In this document: in pieces, positions 49,101-60,506 of the stretch
How positions within the stretch are numbered: the stretch's first letter is position 1
How the letters are laid out: every line of letters starts with the position of its first letter
From: Rhodamnia argentea
Taxonomy: Eukaryota > Streptophyta > Magnoliopsida > Myrtales > Myrtaceae
Direction of reading: 5' to 3'
NCBI RefSeq assembly: GCF_020921035.1
Contig: NC_063155.1
Coordinates: forward strand, 6,247,001 to 6,311,000
DNA: 64,000 nt
Translations under genes and position numbers: made by a program
The notes under the pieces: model-generated
Seen by the model: only the letters and a program-made list of their open reading frames with translations
What the model was told of the DNA's origin: nothing
Database searches by the model: none

Positions 49101-51239
49101 GCCTCTTTTTAATTAATGAAAAAGAAGCACCACCATAGATTGCCCCATATTATAACCTTAATCATTCAGTTTAATTCGGATCGACATTAACAAAAACTCA
49201 TTACATAAACCGACGAAACACCAAACCCTATCTGACATCGACCGATCTTTTTTAATTCACTAATTGATAATATCTTATGTGGCATGAGATATCTGCACAC
49301 TAAATATTTCAATGAGCTCGCGGACTTGTCGATGATTAAATTTAAACAAAAAATTCGGGATTTTGGATTTGAAGCGGCGTCGATCTCACATGTTTGCCGA
49401 CATCGAAATTTTTTTTTAATGGAGAACATGCTGGAATATCTTATTAGGGACTAATGTGAAGCAACAGGACCCACCTCGAGCACATTAGTGAATTAGCTAT
49501 GGATAATTTTTTAGGTTGATGATGGAGAGGGGTCAGTCTGACTTTTTCCTTTTGGGTCCAAAGGGTCGGTTTGACTCGAATGATTCAGATCATGTAGGAT
49601 CCTAAGTAGAGTGATGGTAGTCGTCGGCAAAAAAAGTCAGATTAAATTTCAATACCTATGATAAATATAACGTTATTTATTTATCAAAAGTCCGTGCAAC
49701 TAAACTGACTTCAATCTCCCTGGTAAAAAAAGTCACTGGAGACACAATAATATAAATTGGATTATTGACCGTGATAATTGGAAATTCCCTTTTTTTTAAA
49801 CTACAAAAAAGAATCTCAAAATTCTTCTTTAGCACGCTGAAAATCGTTGGCCGGCTTATCAAATTATCTATTGAGCTATGAAAAAGTTCAACAAGTGGCA
49901 CTGGAAGAGGACAAAGGCCTGTTTGAGCCATTCCAGTTGGCGCTGCTTAACTAAAAGGAAATTAGGTACATTTGTTAAGTATTCAAGGGTTGGGAATTTC
50001 CACTTGCAATGAAGAATGGAATTTGCTCGATCTCTCGAGTCTATCATAGGTTTCTCGATCAAGTTAAAAGGCCATGACTTGGATTTAACTTAGCATAAAG
50101 CATTGATGCACATCTCCTCCTTCATGTCTTTTCAGTGGCTATTGAGACAATACGGAATGACAAAGCAAGTCTCGCTTATGCATTAAACATATCATAATCA
50201 AAGCCGACATGCCCAAATCAGAGCAACCATCTATCTTCAATCTTGATATTCTCTTATGCACTCAACTGGTGAGATAATTACTAAAAAGATCTTAGACCTA
50301 TTATACAGATGTCAATTCAATACTACACATTTTAATTTGTCAAATGTAATCCTAAACCTTTCGACGATTTGCCAATATAGTCATCCCCGCAAATTTTGGT
50401 AAGAAATCGATGACATGAACGCCGGTCGATCTGTATATATATAGAGGTAATTTTCTCCTCAATCGGTCAATATAAATAAAAAGAAAAATAAAGCCCACTT
50501 TAGTTTGTAGGCTACAGACCTTTAAAATCCCAAAAAGGGTTACTTAAATAGTTATAGGCAACTAATATATTGTCTTGGAGGGCCCAAACGTATATGGACG
50601 GCTTGGATTTGATGATCATACTGCATGTCCATGTCCCCCATCACCACAACCATGCTTGCTTGGAACAACATTTGAGTGGTGGACACCCATGTAGTAGGTG
50701 GTCCACTCATGGGCAAGAAAGAGAAAGGGCACATCAATGATGTAATGAACAATGTTGATTTTGGTGACAGAAGATAGCGAGGAGCCCACCATTTTTTATC
50801 TATCTCTCTCTCTATATATGTGTATAATATTTTTTTTCTTCTGAGTTTCTGAAAGAAGAGGGAACATACACCAACCATCAACTTCAAAATTAGCATCATC
50901 CACACAGCATATTCTCAACCATGTTCAAGAATAATTCCACCCCTCAAATTGTCCTTTTTAGGGAAAATAATGCACAACTGTAGCCATCAGCATCAGGTGG
51001 TGAGCCTCATGAGGCTTATAATTCTGCAAATTTTGTGAGGTGAGCTTAGGATATTGGGCCCATCTGGCCGAAGAAAAAAAAAGGAGATAGAATCAACTTT
51101 TAAAAATGTAGTGTCTATTTTAGAGGTATAATTGGTAATTAAGGAATAGCATGTCGAGATCAGATGAGGTGCTTGCCAACTAAATCCCGAACCGTTCGGG
51201 AGTAAAGACTCAATTTCAAACCTATGTTAATTCCTAGAG
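46141..51239. other. long AT-rich intergenic region
   Basis: No convincing gene. Contains a two-copy tandem of ctagggttagcaaaatta (about 47957-48012) and one-sided pieces of the same element families (47530-47690, 48440-48620, 50290-50420). A 103-residue frame at 47074-47385 and a 117-residue minus frame at 50552-50905 have no recognised motif. Confidence 0.4.
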
Positions 51240-51735
51240 GGCATTTTAAACGACATCCTAAACTTCTTCAATCCCACCCAACGTTTTCCTTGGTAATTAG
51301 GTATTGTAAAGTATGCCCTCTTCTTACAAGAGACAAATTTTACGATTTACCTTATAAAAAATTTTACACAAAAAATCTTAAATTTATACCGGTGTGTCCC
51401 ATTTACCATCCGTCAAAGTTCTGTCAATGAGAACCTTTAAAATTTTTCCATCATAGATGCCGAAAAATAAACGGTATTGATATGGCACTCACATGACTTA
51501 AATAAAATAAAATATATTTTGGATAAAAAATCATCGGACGAAATTCAATGGATGGTAAATGTGTCACACATGTACAAGTTTGAGATTTTTTTTTTATGTC
51601 ACAAGAAAAAAGTTAAAAGTAAATGCTTTGAAGTGGGTATAGTATGGAGTTTTTTGTGTAAAAAAAAAATAAAATTTCATGGCAAATGTGTCAAAGTGGA
51701 TAGAGTTTGGAGTTCTTGCTTATGACTTCTTCCTT
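51240..51735. repeat. dispersed repeat family R1, copy D
   Basis: The most diverged copy; retains gtcacacatgtacaagtttg followed by agatttttt and inverted phrases. Assigned by comparison with copies A-C. Confidence 0.5.
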
Positions 51736-51852
51736 CAAAAGTCCCTGCATATGTGGCAAACTTCTTTTTTAAGATGCCTACGCGTCATAAATTCTGTGTC
51801 ATATAGTTTTAGGAGACTCACCTCAAGAATCATCATTGTGATGGGATGTTAA

Positions 51853-52544
51853 GGGTGCGTTTGATAACAATTCTGATCCATAAAATTGATTTTGTTTATA
51901 ATTGATTTTTTCTAATTCTGTTCCCTGGATGAGTCTTTGAGAATAAGGACATTTTTGGTTATTCATATCCCGAACCCAAATGGATGAGGGCAACCCTTGC
52001 TCGAGGCTAAACCCAAATCGGTGAGGCCAACTCTCGCTTGAGACCAGCGAGGTCGGCCCTTGCCTAGAGCGGCTAGGGCCACCCTTACTCGAGGCCGACG
52101 AGGGGCTCCTCAAGCAAGAACCTTGGGAAAGAGATGGACGACGAGGCAACGAGGGAACCGAACAACACAACGAAACTCACGGGAGTTGTGCGGTGAGGGA
52201 GGCAAACATCGATGGTACAGTTGGTTGGTCGAGCGGCGGGAGCAGCGGTTGAGCGAGGGGAACCGGCTGCTCGAACGCACTTCCCTAAGGCTTTGTTCTT
52301 TTTTTGGGGTCAAGAGAACAAAGTGAAAGCCTTCCTTGAACCTTCTCATTTTGTTAGTCTTGTTTCTCAATTGTGATTCTGAAACAAAGAATCAATTTTT
52401 TTTTTAATATTCTTGCTTCTATTCCAAATTTATTCTCAAGAACAAACTCAAAGAATTAGAATCATTTATGTACCAAACAGGTTTCTCATCATTTTCTGTT
52501 TCGCAAAATATAATAAGAGAATCAGAATTGTTATCAAACATGCC
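51853..52544. mobile_element. 692-bp PIF/Harbinger-like non-autonomous element
   Basis: The left end gggtgcgtttgataacaatt and the right end aattgttatcaaacatgcc are inverted repeats with few mismatches. Both sides are flanked by ttaa (51849-51852 and 52545-52548), compatible with the TTA target of Tourist/Harbinger elements. The GC-rich middle (51970-52270) has repeated gaggcc/cgagg phrases and open frames on both strands, but no transposase motif. Confidence 0.7.
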
Positions 52545-52548
52545 TTAA

Positions 52549-53267
52549 GAGTATTGTTCTTGTTTTCACGAGGGGGGACATTTTCCCCAATCATCATCAT
52601 GGAGTAGAATAATCAGAAGAATAAAAAATGATATCGTTTTCATCAACATCCGATAGACGGTGGGCATGACCGAACTATTATTACCCTCTCGTGAATGATC
52701 CTTTTAAACTAACTGATTGCGGATTCTCCCACAAAAATCTATAAGGTAGCAACGGATGAGTTGGATGGAGGGAGCGATTGGCAACACTTGTCCCTCACTA
52801 ATTATAGTAATTATCCTACGTGATAAGTGATTGGGATTAGGCTAAATTGGCCCAAGAACGAGGGAACATAACTTGGCCGAAACCGAACTGATGCCCGGTT
52901 AAGCCGCGGGTCCGGTCCGATCATCGCATTAAATGCCTCCATTGTGGGCCGGACTCCATGGGGCCCAATCAGCCGGCATTCTTGCTCCTAAAGGTCCATA
53001 TTTCGTCCCTTTTGATTGACTTTTTTCATTTTTTGGATCGAAGCATATGATTGACTTTTTTTTTTGGACATAAGCATATGATTGACTTGACCGTGTGTTT
53101 TCGAGCTCTACAGTAAATGATCCGTAAATATCATATTTTTTCCCAAAATAGTTTAAGGGCCATGATGAATGAATTGAATATCTAAGGGTGGCAATGCATA
53201 TTAGGCGGGGTCAAAACATATTTTCTCTAATCAGCACTTGGTATTATTACGCTATTATTGCGCCTCA
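52549..53267. other. spacer, no gene seen
   Basis: 52860-52990 includes ggcccaatcagccgg-type sequence, possibly an element end. Otherwise AT-rich. Confidence 0.4.
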
Positions 53268-53276
53268 AAAGATTAA

Positions 53277-53999
53277 GGGAAAAATCCAAAAAAGGGCCTG
53301 AAGTCTTCAGATTTTCTCAAATAAGGGCTCCAAGTGAACTATGTTTTAAATAAGGGCTCAAAGTGACATAATATGTTTCAATTAAGGGCCCAAAGTGATC
53401 ATAATGTTTCAAAAAAGGATCCGGCCTTAAGGGCGTTTTCGTCATTTCACTTTTTAATTTTTTTTATTCATTTTTTCTCTTTTTCCTGATTTATGTATTA
53501 AATAAAAAAAAAACATCCACAGCGGGAGGGTCGCCCTCCCGCCTGTGTGCCGCCGCCCACCGCCGGTGGGGGTCGGCGGCGCGTGGCGAGCCGGTGGGGT
53601 CGCCGGCCCTCGCCGAGGCGCGCGACCACTGCCCGGGCTTTGTTCGCCACCGCCTACCGCCCTCCGGCGGGTGGGGCGGTGGCCACAGGTGGGAGGGGCG
53701 GCCCTCCCGCCTGTGAAGGTCCAGTTTCCCCTTTTTTTTTTTTTTCGGTGAGAAAACAGATAACAAATAGAATAATAAAAAAGAAAAAAATTAAATAAGT
53801 AAAAAGACTAAAATGCCCTTAAATCGGGCCCTTTTTTGAAATTTTATAGTCATTTCAAGCCCTTATTTGAAACAGTGTTCACTTGGGGCCCTTATTTGAA
53901 AAAATATGACGACTTCGGGCCCTTTTTTGAAACAATGTTCACTTGGGGCCCTTATTTGAGAAAATCTGAAGATTTCGGGCCCTTTTTTGGATTTTTCCC
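53277..53999. mobile_element. 723-bp Mutator-like foldback element with 9-bp target duplication
   Basis: Ends gggaaaaatcc and ggatttttccc. The flanks carry an exact 9-bp duplication, aaagattaa (53268-53276 and 54000-54008), the Mutator-superfamily signature. The arms fold back over about 170 bp and are themselves built of three or four degenerate units of about 35 bp (tttcaaataagggctcaaagtg on the left, inverted on the right). The centre (53515-53720) is strongly GC-rich and palindromic (gcgggagggtcgccctcccg and a near copy). No transposase. Confidence 0.9.
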
Positions 54000-54059
54000 A
54001 AAGATTAAACTCGAGAAGTTCAGAAAAAGGAAAATACATAGTCACCATTGTACTTGATT

Positions 54060-54400
54060 ACATGTGAAGTTTTCGTCTTGAGCTTCCATGGCGTCCACTC
54101 CGCTTTCTTGGCCACATACGACCCCGTCTCATCCTCGTCCCGACACGGTGACATCCTCATCGAATATCTGCTCTGGACAGTCGGCGATCCCTCCGTATCT
54201 TGCAGCTACCCAGGCCGCGATTGCTTTTTTGTATCCGATTACCCGACCCTCACTCTTCCGGACGACGCCTATTTCATCCCCGAAGAGGACATTAACGAGA
54301 TAGGTCATATAAAAAAGAAAAGGACGACACCTAAGTCGAACTCTTGGTCTTCTTGTCTTCGGGCACCGAAGTGTTTGTCTTCGTTCGCCTAGGAAAGATC
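54060..54400 (+). pseudogene. fragment of an LRK10-like receptor ectodomain
   Basis: One frame reads EYLLWTVGDPSVSCSYPGRD and then SDYPTLTLPDDAYFI, resembling the galacturonan-binding (GUB_WAK) ectodomain of LRK10-like kinases, with expected Cys and Gly residues lost. It stops at about 54390 and lies just upstream of a second ectodomain copy, so it is probably the remnant of a neighbouring tandem gene. Confidence 0.5.
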
Positions 54401-54996
54401 TCAGTGTCTTGGTAAGACAAAGAGCTTCTCGTTGGTGCATTGGATCAAGTTCATTCCCAAGGCAGCATTAGTCTTACCCTCTGCATCCTCTTACTTGTTT
54501 GCTCCCACACCATCTCCCTCTTATCATGTCATGTTCCTCTCTCTCCTTGCTCTTCCTCATCTCCCTCCGTCTTCACTTCATGGTACCAGCTTCCGGCGAA
54601 TTCCCCCAGTTCCGAGATTGCGTTCTCTATGATTGTGGGGATCAACAAATCGGCTATCCTTTTAGGCATCATGAGCGACCGAGTTATTGTTGCTATCCAC
54701 GCTACGAGCTCGGATGTGACGGACATAACCTGACCTTGTCCATGGAGTAACCGGTATATCGGGTAATCCACGTCAATACGAGCGCACGGATCCTTGACGT
54801 GGCGAGCTCGGATTTATCGGAAGATATATGTCTTGGAACACATGTCAACACAACTTTAGGCTTCAGTCTCTTCCACTCTTCTTACGGCGACCTCAATTCC
54901 ACCTTATCCTATGGTTGCAATTCATGGTTGACCCATGGATCTTTTCAGTTCTCTTGTCCCGCGTATGCAAATGGCTACTTTGCTCTTCGTGGATTC

Positions 54997-55390
54997 GGAT
55001 CGCCTAACATTGGGGTTTCCGTGACATGCTTACCATTACTCAAATCAAACCATCCAAATGAAAATGGACGGCCCGATTTAAGAGAGGGTTGGGATTTAGA
55101 ATTTTTCAAATCCCAAAAATTTGGATCAACTAACATTGGGATTTCCGTGATATGCATAACATTACTCAAATCAGGCTGTCTAAATGAAAATAGATGGTCC
55201 GATTTGAGCCACATCATATATTGAAAGGGAGGAAAAAATTGTGGGCGGGAATTTTTTTGGGGTTTGAAAAATTAAAGGATCTGGATCGTCTAACATTGGT
55301 ATTTCCGTGACATAAGTGACATTACTCCAATTAGGCCGTCCAAATGAAAATGGACATCCCGACTTCGTGTGGACCCCGTAAACCCACCAC
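54997..55390. repeat. three diverged tandem units inside the receptor pseudogene
   Basis: Units begin at 54997, 55123 and 55283 with ggatc(g/a)nctaacattgg followed by tatttccgtgacat and ccaaatgaaaatggac. Spacing is 126 and 160 bp. They interrupt the ectodomain, so they arrived as an insertion or are part of an intron-derived element. Confidence 0.75.
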
Positions 55391-55499
55391 ACGAGCCATG
55401 CAACTTCAGTGTCCTTGTCCCAATTTCACCAAGTGAAGATTTAGGTGTACCACCATCAATGTCGATTGGCAAAGATGATATTGCTATTACTAGTATTGC

Positions 55500-56860
55500 T
55501 TTTTTTTTTTTATAAAGCAAATCGACTTCGATTTTTTAGTAATCCACATTACTTCTGCTTCTATTGTAATGAAAGATTTCCTCTTTTATGTGGAAAGGGC
55601 GAGAAAGTATACCTACTAAAAAAGCAGTTTTTGTAATTGGTACATGCTTTTTTAAACCTCATTCGAAACTACTTCGCTTCCATTTCCACTTTTTGTAAAC
55701 CGGCATGGGCTTTTTCCGAGGGTCATCTTTCCTTCTTGCTTCGTATGCATGGTATATATAATTCAAATATAGAAAATATAGATATAGAGTATCTTTTGTT
55801 ACAATAGAAGCAAAAGTGATGATTAATTCTTGCTGACCACCTCCTATAGGGATCATATAGCAATAAGTCCAGTTTGAAGAGGCTTATATATGGAACATTT
55901 CGAAATAATACCTAGAGCAGGAGATTTAATTAATCGAGATTCAGAAGCGTAAATTTCACCTCGACTATTAATAGGTTTGGCCAGGCATTTATAAAACGAC
56001 CCAATTAAGCCTCACTCACTGTATCTCGAGCAATTCTTCATGTTGCTTTTATAGAACTTCCCTCTTGTATCATCAAACTGTCACCTATTAATACAACACC
56101 AACATTATTTGATTCCAAATTCAGAACAATCCCTATTGTACCCTCTTCAAATTCTACTAATTCACCTGCCATTACTTCATCACGACCATAAAAATATGAG
56201 CAATGCCGTCGCCTAGTTGCAGTACAAGACCGGTATTTACAATCTTTACTTCTCTATTATATTGCTTAATACGTTCACAGTTAATATTACTAATTTCATC
56301 GGCTCTAATGGTTACCATGAGAATTTCTTAATTCTTTTTTTGTATAAAAAATAATTCCTACAGTATAAGGACTAATCAGTTATTTCTTTCATCGCCCCAA
56401 ACATGCCAATATTAGCACTCATAGTATGTAAATGTAACTCGTTGTTGAAACAACTCTTCGGAGTTCCTAGAGCTCATTGTAAGGCTTGTTGGAAAATGCG
56501 TTATTGGACTTGATTAATCTCTCTTTGTTGTTTAAAACAAATGCTTTCGTTTTTGTAATTTTCTAATTGTTCCAAGGTCTTATAAGTTGAATGGCCTAGG
56601 CTTTTTCTTGTTCTATCTCAAATTATCCATTCACTCAAAATTGGTCCGCTTCCATTTCCACTTTCAGTAAACAGGCCCGGGCTTTTTCTAGCTGTTCAAT
56701 GGCCCCCATGTAATTCTTCTAAATTTTGAATAGTAGTCAAGATCCTCTATTTTCGATCATCTAATAAATCGCTTAATGAAAGTAGATTATCTTTCCATTC
56801 AGTTCAAAACTTCCATAATCCCTTCCCGAACCAAACATGATTCCATCAATTCATTTGGCT
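55500..56860 (-). pseudogene. nuclear plastid DNA insertion: degenerate atpF exon 2 and 5' atpA
   Basis: Read on the minus strand, 56376-56840 encodes the end of the ATP synthase b subunit ([35 protein letters not shown]), and 56318 downwards begins the alpha subunit ([54 protein letters not shown]). Order and spacing match the plastid atpF-atpA operon. The copy has several stops (for example a stop in place of Gln after DDRK, and TAA in SEAYLG) and is cut off around codon 180. Near 55660-55720 a piece resembling atpF (cttccatttccactttttg) is misplaced, so the insertion is rearranged. Confidence 0.88.
55550..55822. repeat. inverted repeat at the rearranged end of the plastid insertion
   Basis: acttctgcttctattgtaat at 55550 recurs inverted at 55796-55822 with one or two changes, about 220 bp apart. 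Confidence 0.65.
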
Positions 56861-58209
56861 CTCACGCTCAATTACTTAAATAAAATTTCCATATATATTT
56901 TTTAAATTTAATGTGCCTACCCTCTCTTCGCTATTCATATTCCCTGAAAAAGATATCAAAATTGACCATTAATCCAAGACTAAAATAATATTTGGAGGAC
57001 TCTTCAGACCAAACAAAAAATATGGAATTGTCAGCAAAGTTGTTTCTTTTTCTTCTTTTCAAAAAATCCAAAGAATTCTACTTATTTTATACGTTACATA
57101 GGTCATCGATCAGCATTGGCTAAGATTAAAAAAAAAAAAAAAAGAGCGTGAACTTTTTTTCAATAAAGGTTTCAAATAATTTCATCGACATGAGTGTTCT
57201 CTATCGAAGAAAAAATTCAATTATTCCTTTTGAAACCCTTCTATATTAAATTAACATAATAGCAGAAAGAATACCATGCTATGTTTAAACTTCAAACGAT
57301 TTAACTTTAATCATATTAATGGTCCCACATTATTGGTTAATTGAGAATCAAAGTGGATTTACCAATGAATCACGAAATGCTATGGCTCTTAAATATTATT
57401 TATTAATTTATTCATTTAATTTATTTAGAAGTAATTCGCGGGATCATGCATCTTTTACTTTATACTAGTTATAATAAAAAAAATGCAGCTGGTTTGGTCC
57501 AGCCAATTCTTGAAATAAACAAGCGGCAAGAAATGACAGATCGACCTTACCAAAAAAAAAGAAAAAGAAATGACAAATCGATTCACCCCATAAATAAGTG
57601 AGCCGGATCCGGTGTATCATAAGGGATTTGCATTTTCTATGGATTCTTATGTATTGCATCATAAAATTGTTTGCAAAAGCCAACTTGGTCCTCTTTCCCA
57701 AGGATCCCGGATGAGGGAGCACCTAGGAAAAAAACCCATATGCAGATAATGAAGAACCATAAGACTGAATTACTTTGGATGACTTCCTATACCCACTTCT
57801 TTTTCAAGAGTATATTTATGCACTTGCTCATGATCATGGTTTATTAACTTGCCGGATCATTAGGTCGGTGTTTGCAAATCCACAAGATTCAACGGTTCAA
57901 ACACAGTGAGCGAAGATGCTCCGAGTTTACTATAAAGTTTCGCACCATGAACAAGTAATTTAAATCGGAATGCATTAGCCGATAAGTCAAATTAACCTAA
58001 AATTTAGGTTAGAGTTGTTCTTTACTCCGCATAACAAGAATTCTCGACCCCACGAATGGGATAGGTTTTTTTCACATCAAAGACCTAATTTCCTGACCAC
58101 ATCTTCCTCATAATGGATGCTACTCTCTTTCATATGACCCAAGCCGTTAAGAGCATCAGCATCTTCTACGGATGTTTGGGCCCGTCGACGAACATAAGCA
58201 ATGACTTCG
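56861..58209. other. interior of the broken receptor gene, unassigned
   Basis: AT-rich sequence; may include further decayed plastid or intron DNA. An 85-residue minus frame at 57465-57722 has no recognised motif. Confidence 0.3.
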
Positions 58210-59475
58210 AAACTTTAGAAAAAAACATAATAATAACAAAAAATTAATACAAATTTTGTGGAAGACATCTTCTTTGTGGAAGACCGCTTTCTTTGTGGAA
58301 GACATCTTCTTGGATTTCTAAACTTTAAAAAAAATTAATAAAAGAAAATTAGATTTAAAAAAGTAAAGTTAACAAAAAATTTTAAAATACAAATTTTATT
58401 TAAAATAAATTGAAAAATTAGTGTAAAAATCTAACAAAAAAACATAATAATAACAAAAAAATTTGGCTAAATTTTTTAAAAAAGTAAAATTATATTTAAA
58501 AAAGAAAATTTAGTAACAAAATTTTAAAATACAAATTTTATTTAAATTTTATTGAAAAATTAGCTTAAAATTCTAACAAAAAAAGCTAAAAACAAAACCT
58601 GGGCAAACTTAAAAAAATTTGAAAAATAAATTTAGATTTTAAAAAATAAAAAATATTTTTTTAAAATACAAATTTTATTTAATATAAATTGAAAAATTAG
58701 TTTAAAAATTTAACCAAAAAAGATATAAAAAAAAAGACCTGGGTAAAACTAAAAAAAATTAACTTATTATCCTTACCAAAAAAAAAAAAAATTAACTTAT
58801 TAAATTGAAAACTTAGATAAAAATTTTAACAAAAAAAGCTGAAAAAACTGTATAAACTTAAATAAATTTTAAAAAAATTATACTTAAAAAATAAAAATGA
58901 GAAATTTTTTAAAAATAAATTGAAAAATAGATTAAAATTTTTTAAAAATAAGATAAAGACAATAATAAAAAAAAGAGGATGCAGAACCAAGTAAGCCCTT
59001 GCTTCTTGGTTATCCATCCTAGGTTGTGATTTCTCTATTTATAAATTTTTACCTTTTTTTAAAGTTTAGGCTTATTTTTCAATTTATTTTAAATTATATA
59101 TTTGTACCTTTAATTTTTTTTTTTCAATTTTAGATTTTTTTTAATTTTAATATTTTTTGGTTCCATTTTTAAGCTTATTTTTCAATTTTTAGCTTATTTT
59201 TTTTAAAAATTTTTCTCTTTTTATTTTTTAAAATAATTAATTTTGTATTTTTATTTTTAAATTTTTTTTAATTTTAAGCTTTGTTTGTTAAATTTTTAAG
59301 CTTAATTTTCAATTTCTTTTAAATAAAAATAAAAATTTTATTTTTAATAATATTTTTTATTTTTTCGAATTTTTTTGGAATTTTTGTATTTTTTATTGTT
59401 TAAACTAATTAAGTTAGTAGTTTAATTTTTTAATTTTTTTTTTTTCAATTTTTAGCATTTTTTTTTTATTTCTGG
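58210..59475. repeat. A-rich/T-rich foldback region with tandem units
   Basis: 58210-58975 is extremely A-rich and repeats acaaattttatttaaaataa / ttgaaaaattagtttaaaaat units about every 110-180 bp. 59035-59475 is the T-rich counterpart (ttttcaatttttagctta). The two meet at a near palindrome around 58975-59025 (gaaccaag ... cttggtt, aggatg ... catcct). It looks like one large low-complexity hairpin element within the pseudogene. Confidence 0.6.
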
Positions 59476-60506
59476 CTGGACCTCTGGCGAGCTTCATCAG
59501 CTCAAATATTAATAAAAAAATACGACGTCGGATTTTTGGCAATGCATATCAAAGGTGGCATTCAAACAATCGTTTATCAAAAGAATTTGCACTTAAGTGA
59601 TCCGGATGAAACTTTTGGCACTAAAATAAGCGCTGTACATAACTTTTGACACTTATGCTGCTCTTCTCCCTCCATATGCATGTGTTCCCAATTTCTCTGG
59701 AAAGATGCCACTAATTGATCCATGGAAAAAGTTCAAGACGAGGATCGAGCCAAACTGGTGAAACTGAATGTGCTACAACCTCATGATATGCCCTGATTTT
59801 TAACAGCACACTTTGAAATTTTCTGTTTGCAATACGTTGACACATTTTTCAATTTTGATGACTGCTGTCTCAGGAAACAAAAGATTGGTTTCAAAGTTGG
59901 AATAGGTAATTATTGCAAGACTTCCTCTTCCACTTCTCTACGCTCTTCTTTGCAAGTCGTTCAGACTTTTAGACAGTATGGTCACGCTTATCTTAATGCA
60001 AGCTTTGATAATGAGGAGGAGCAAGAACTTCGACAGCGAAATGAAAATCGAGGGACTAGTCTCTTCAAGAAGATACACCTACAAAGACATCAAGAGGATG
60101 ACTAACTGTTTCAAAGAAAAGTTAGGCCAGGGAGGCTACAGCTGTGTGTCAAAGGCGAGCTTCAAGACAGTCAACTAGTGGCAATAAAACTTCTAAAGAA
60201 GCTGAAAGGCGATGTAGAAGAATTTTTCAATGAAGTTGGGAGCATAAGCAGGACTTCTCATGTAATGTTGTCAGCCTCCTAGGGTTCTGTTTTGAAGGAA
60301 GCAAAAGACCTTTGTTTTATGAGTTCATGCCCAATGGGTCACTCGAAAAGTTCATATTCAGCAGGAGTAACACTTTGGAGGTAGGTCAACAGTTGAGTTG
60401 GGACACATTGCCTCAGACATCGCTCGGCATAGGTCATGGGCTAGAGTACTTGCATAGAGGATGCAACACGAGGATCTTGCACTTCGACATAAAACCTCAC
60501 AACATT

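Larger units (their letters stand above)
54526..60506 (+). pseudogene. LRK10-like receptor kinase pseudogene, split by insertions
   Basis: The ectodomain starts MSCSSLSLLFLISLRLHFMV (signal peptide), then FRDCVLYDCGDQQIGYPFR and the Cys-rich GUB_WAK pattern, with an in-frame TAA at 54748-54750. Beyond it the same frame continues YRVIHVNTSARILDVASSDL to ALRGFG at about 54995. A block of tandem repeats interrupts it. About 55395-55495 resumes as CNFSVLVPISPSEDL. Plastid DNA and AT-rich sequence follow. From about 59865 come KQKIGFKVGIG and the kinase: [76 protein letters not shown]. One-base deletions break the frame near 60150 and 60262. The domain stops in the catalytic loop (HFDIKPHNI) at a CACTA-like insertion. 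Intact relatives are plasma-membrane receptor kinases; this one cannot make a protein. Confidence 0.85.

Noticed and set aside
50763..50785. tgacagaagatagcgaggag, resembling the miR156/157 family
   Set aside because: Differs from the mature sequence in the second half, and I see no complementary arm nearby to form a precursor hairpin.
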